Assembly: GCF_011046245.1 (NCBI RefSeq)
Contig: NZ_CP049241.1
Location: 3,116,001-3,180,000, forward strand
Direction of reading: 5' to 3'
Source: Allorhizobium pseudoryzae
GTDB lineage: Bacteria > Pseudomonadota > Alphaproteobacteria > Rhizobiales > Rhizobiaceae
DNA length: 64,000 nucleotides
In this document: piece after piece, positions 63,715-64,000 of the stretch
How the letters are laid out: each line of letters opens with the position of its first letter
How positions within the stretch are numbered: position 1 is the first letter of the stretch
The notes under the pieces: model-generated
Told to the model about the DNA's origin: nothing
The model's input: only the letters and a program-made list of their open reading frames with translations
The model's database searches: none
Position numbers and translations under genes: made by a program

Positions 63715-64000
63715 TCCTTGTCACCTTGTCCGCCAGAAGCGGCCTTGCCGTCATCTGCCTGAGGGCGTCCGGCCCCGCGCCGAAGGTAGAGGGGGCCGAA
63801 GGCACCATCCTGGCGCATCTCGATCTTGCCTTCGCGCACCAGTTCGAGCGATGCGGCAAAGGCACTCGCCGTTGCCGTGACACGATCGGACGGCGAAAGG
63901 AAGTCCAGGAGATACCGCTGCAGGACCGTCCAGTCGCCAATCTCGCCCATCATCGTGGTCAAGAGTTCCCGGGCTTCCACCAGAGACCAGACCTTGCGCC
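63711..64000 (-). CDS. scpA: Segregation and condensation protein ScpA (C-terminal part)
   Basis: The 3' part of scpA; the gene begins beyond the window end. The visible frame runs RKVWSLVEARELLTTMMGEIGDW, then LLDFLSPSDRVTATASAFAASLELVREGKIEMRQDGAFGPLYLRR and a polar tail. This is the C-terminal winged-helix region of the kleisin ScpA that contacts SMC. It overlaps scpB by four bases and is transcribed with it. Confidence 0.9.
   Translation of the reverse strand, partial: RKVWSLVEARELLTTMMGEIGDWTVLQRYLLDFLSPSDRVTATASAFAASLELVREGKIEMRQDGAFGPLYLRRGAGRPQADDGKAASGGQGDKE

Overview
The window looks like a stretch of core chromosome from an alphaproteobacterium of the Rhizobiaceae (Ensifer/Sinorhizobium, Rhizobium, Agrobacterium or Shinella-like). 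The base composition is GC-rich. It carries the general amino acid transporter aapJQMP next to metC, a fused secDF, the block scpA-scpB-ABC ATPase-tatABC-serS-surE-pcm-nlpD-like, BA14K and DUF1127 small proteins, a class I PHA synthase and phasin, and a RIME-type intergenic palindrome. Genes are densely packed on both strands. I see no integrase, transposase, phage, plasmid or CRISPR sequence. No previously undescribed multi-gene system is evident; the points of interest are small and are listed as findings.

Layout. 1-6.5 kb: end of a peptidoglycan/acyltransferase-like gene, a HIT hydrolase, a membrane diguanylate cyclase, azlC/azlD (branched-chain amino acid export), clpA and clpS. 6.7-12.1 kb: phasin, DUF3126, cysE, an alpha/beta hydrolase, a CHCC zinc-finger protein, an FAD monooxygenase and metC. 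12.4-16.8 kb: aapJQMP, with a strong hairpin after aapJ and a terminator after aapP. 16.8-23.4 kb: exported unknowns, two possible tiny ORFs, BA14K, DUF1622, tRNA-Arg(TCT), an NDUFS4-like protein, tRNA-Pro(TGG), DUF192, a double cold-shock protein, glyoxalase I, a lipoprotein and three tandem tRNA-Glu(TTC) genes, each with its own promoter. 23.5-28.9 kb, minus strand: recJ, a small membrane protein, hom, an aminotransferase and a lipoprotein. 29-33.3 kb, plus strand: phaC, sfsA, map and radC. 33.4-38.4 kb: sthA, rpsD (convergent), terC-like and pepT. 38.5-45.8 kb: a RIME repeat, a HerA/DUF87-type ATPase, a LysE exporter, a WYL regulator, a VOC protein, DUF1127, a 36-residue ORF, murI, trmJ-like and two tandem paralogous exported proteins. 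46-55.3 kb: icd, a GST, trmFO, phytoene-synthase-like and Mth938 genes, secDF, yajC and a DUF815 ATPase. 55.4-64 kb, minus strand: the nlpD-like, pcm, surE, serS, tatCBA, ABC ATPase, scpB and scpA (cut by the window end) series.

Functional themes. Protein quality control and export: ClpA/ClpS, SecDF/YajC, TatABC, Pcm and an NlpD-like amidase activator. Amino acid supply: CysE, MetC, Hom, aminotransferase, Aap and AzlCD. PHA storage: PhaC and phasin. Homologues of mitochondrial complex I accessory subunits and assembly factors recur: a zf-CHCC protein like NDUFS6, an NDUFS4-like protein, and Mth938 plus a phytoene-synthase-like protein, which resemble NDUFAF3 and NDUFAF6, downstream of secDF.

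Start codons were chosen from visible ribosome binding sites and family lengths. Family assignments are by recognition of sequence features, not by database search.
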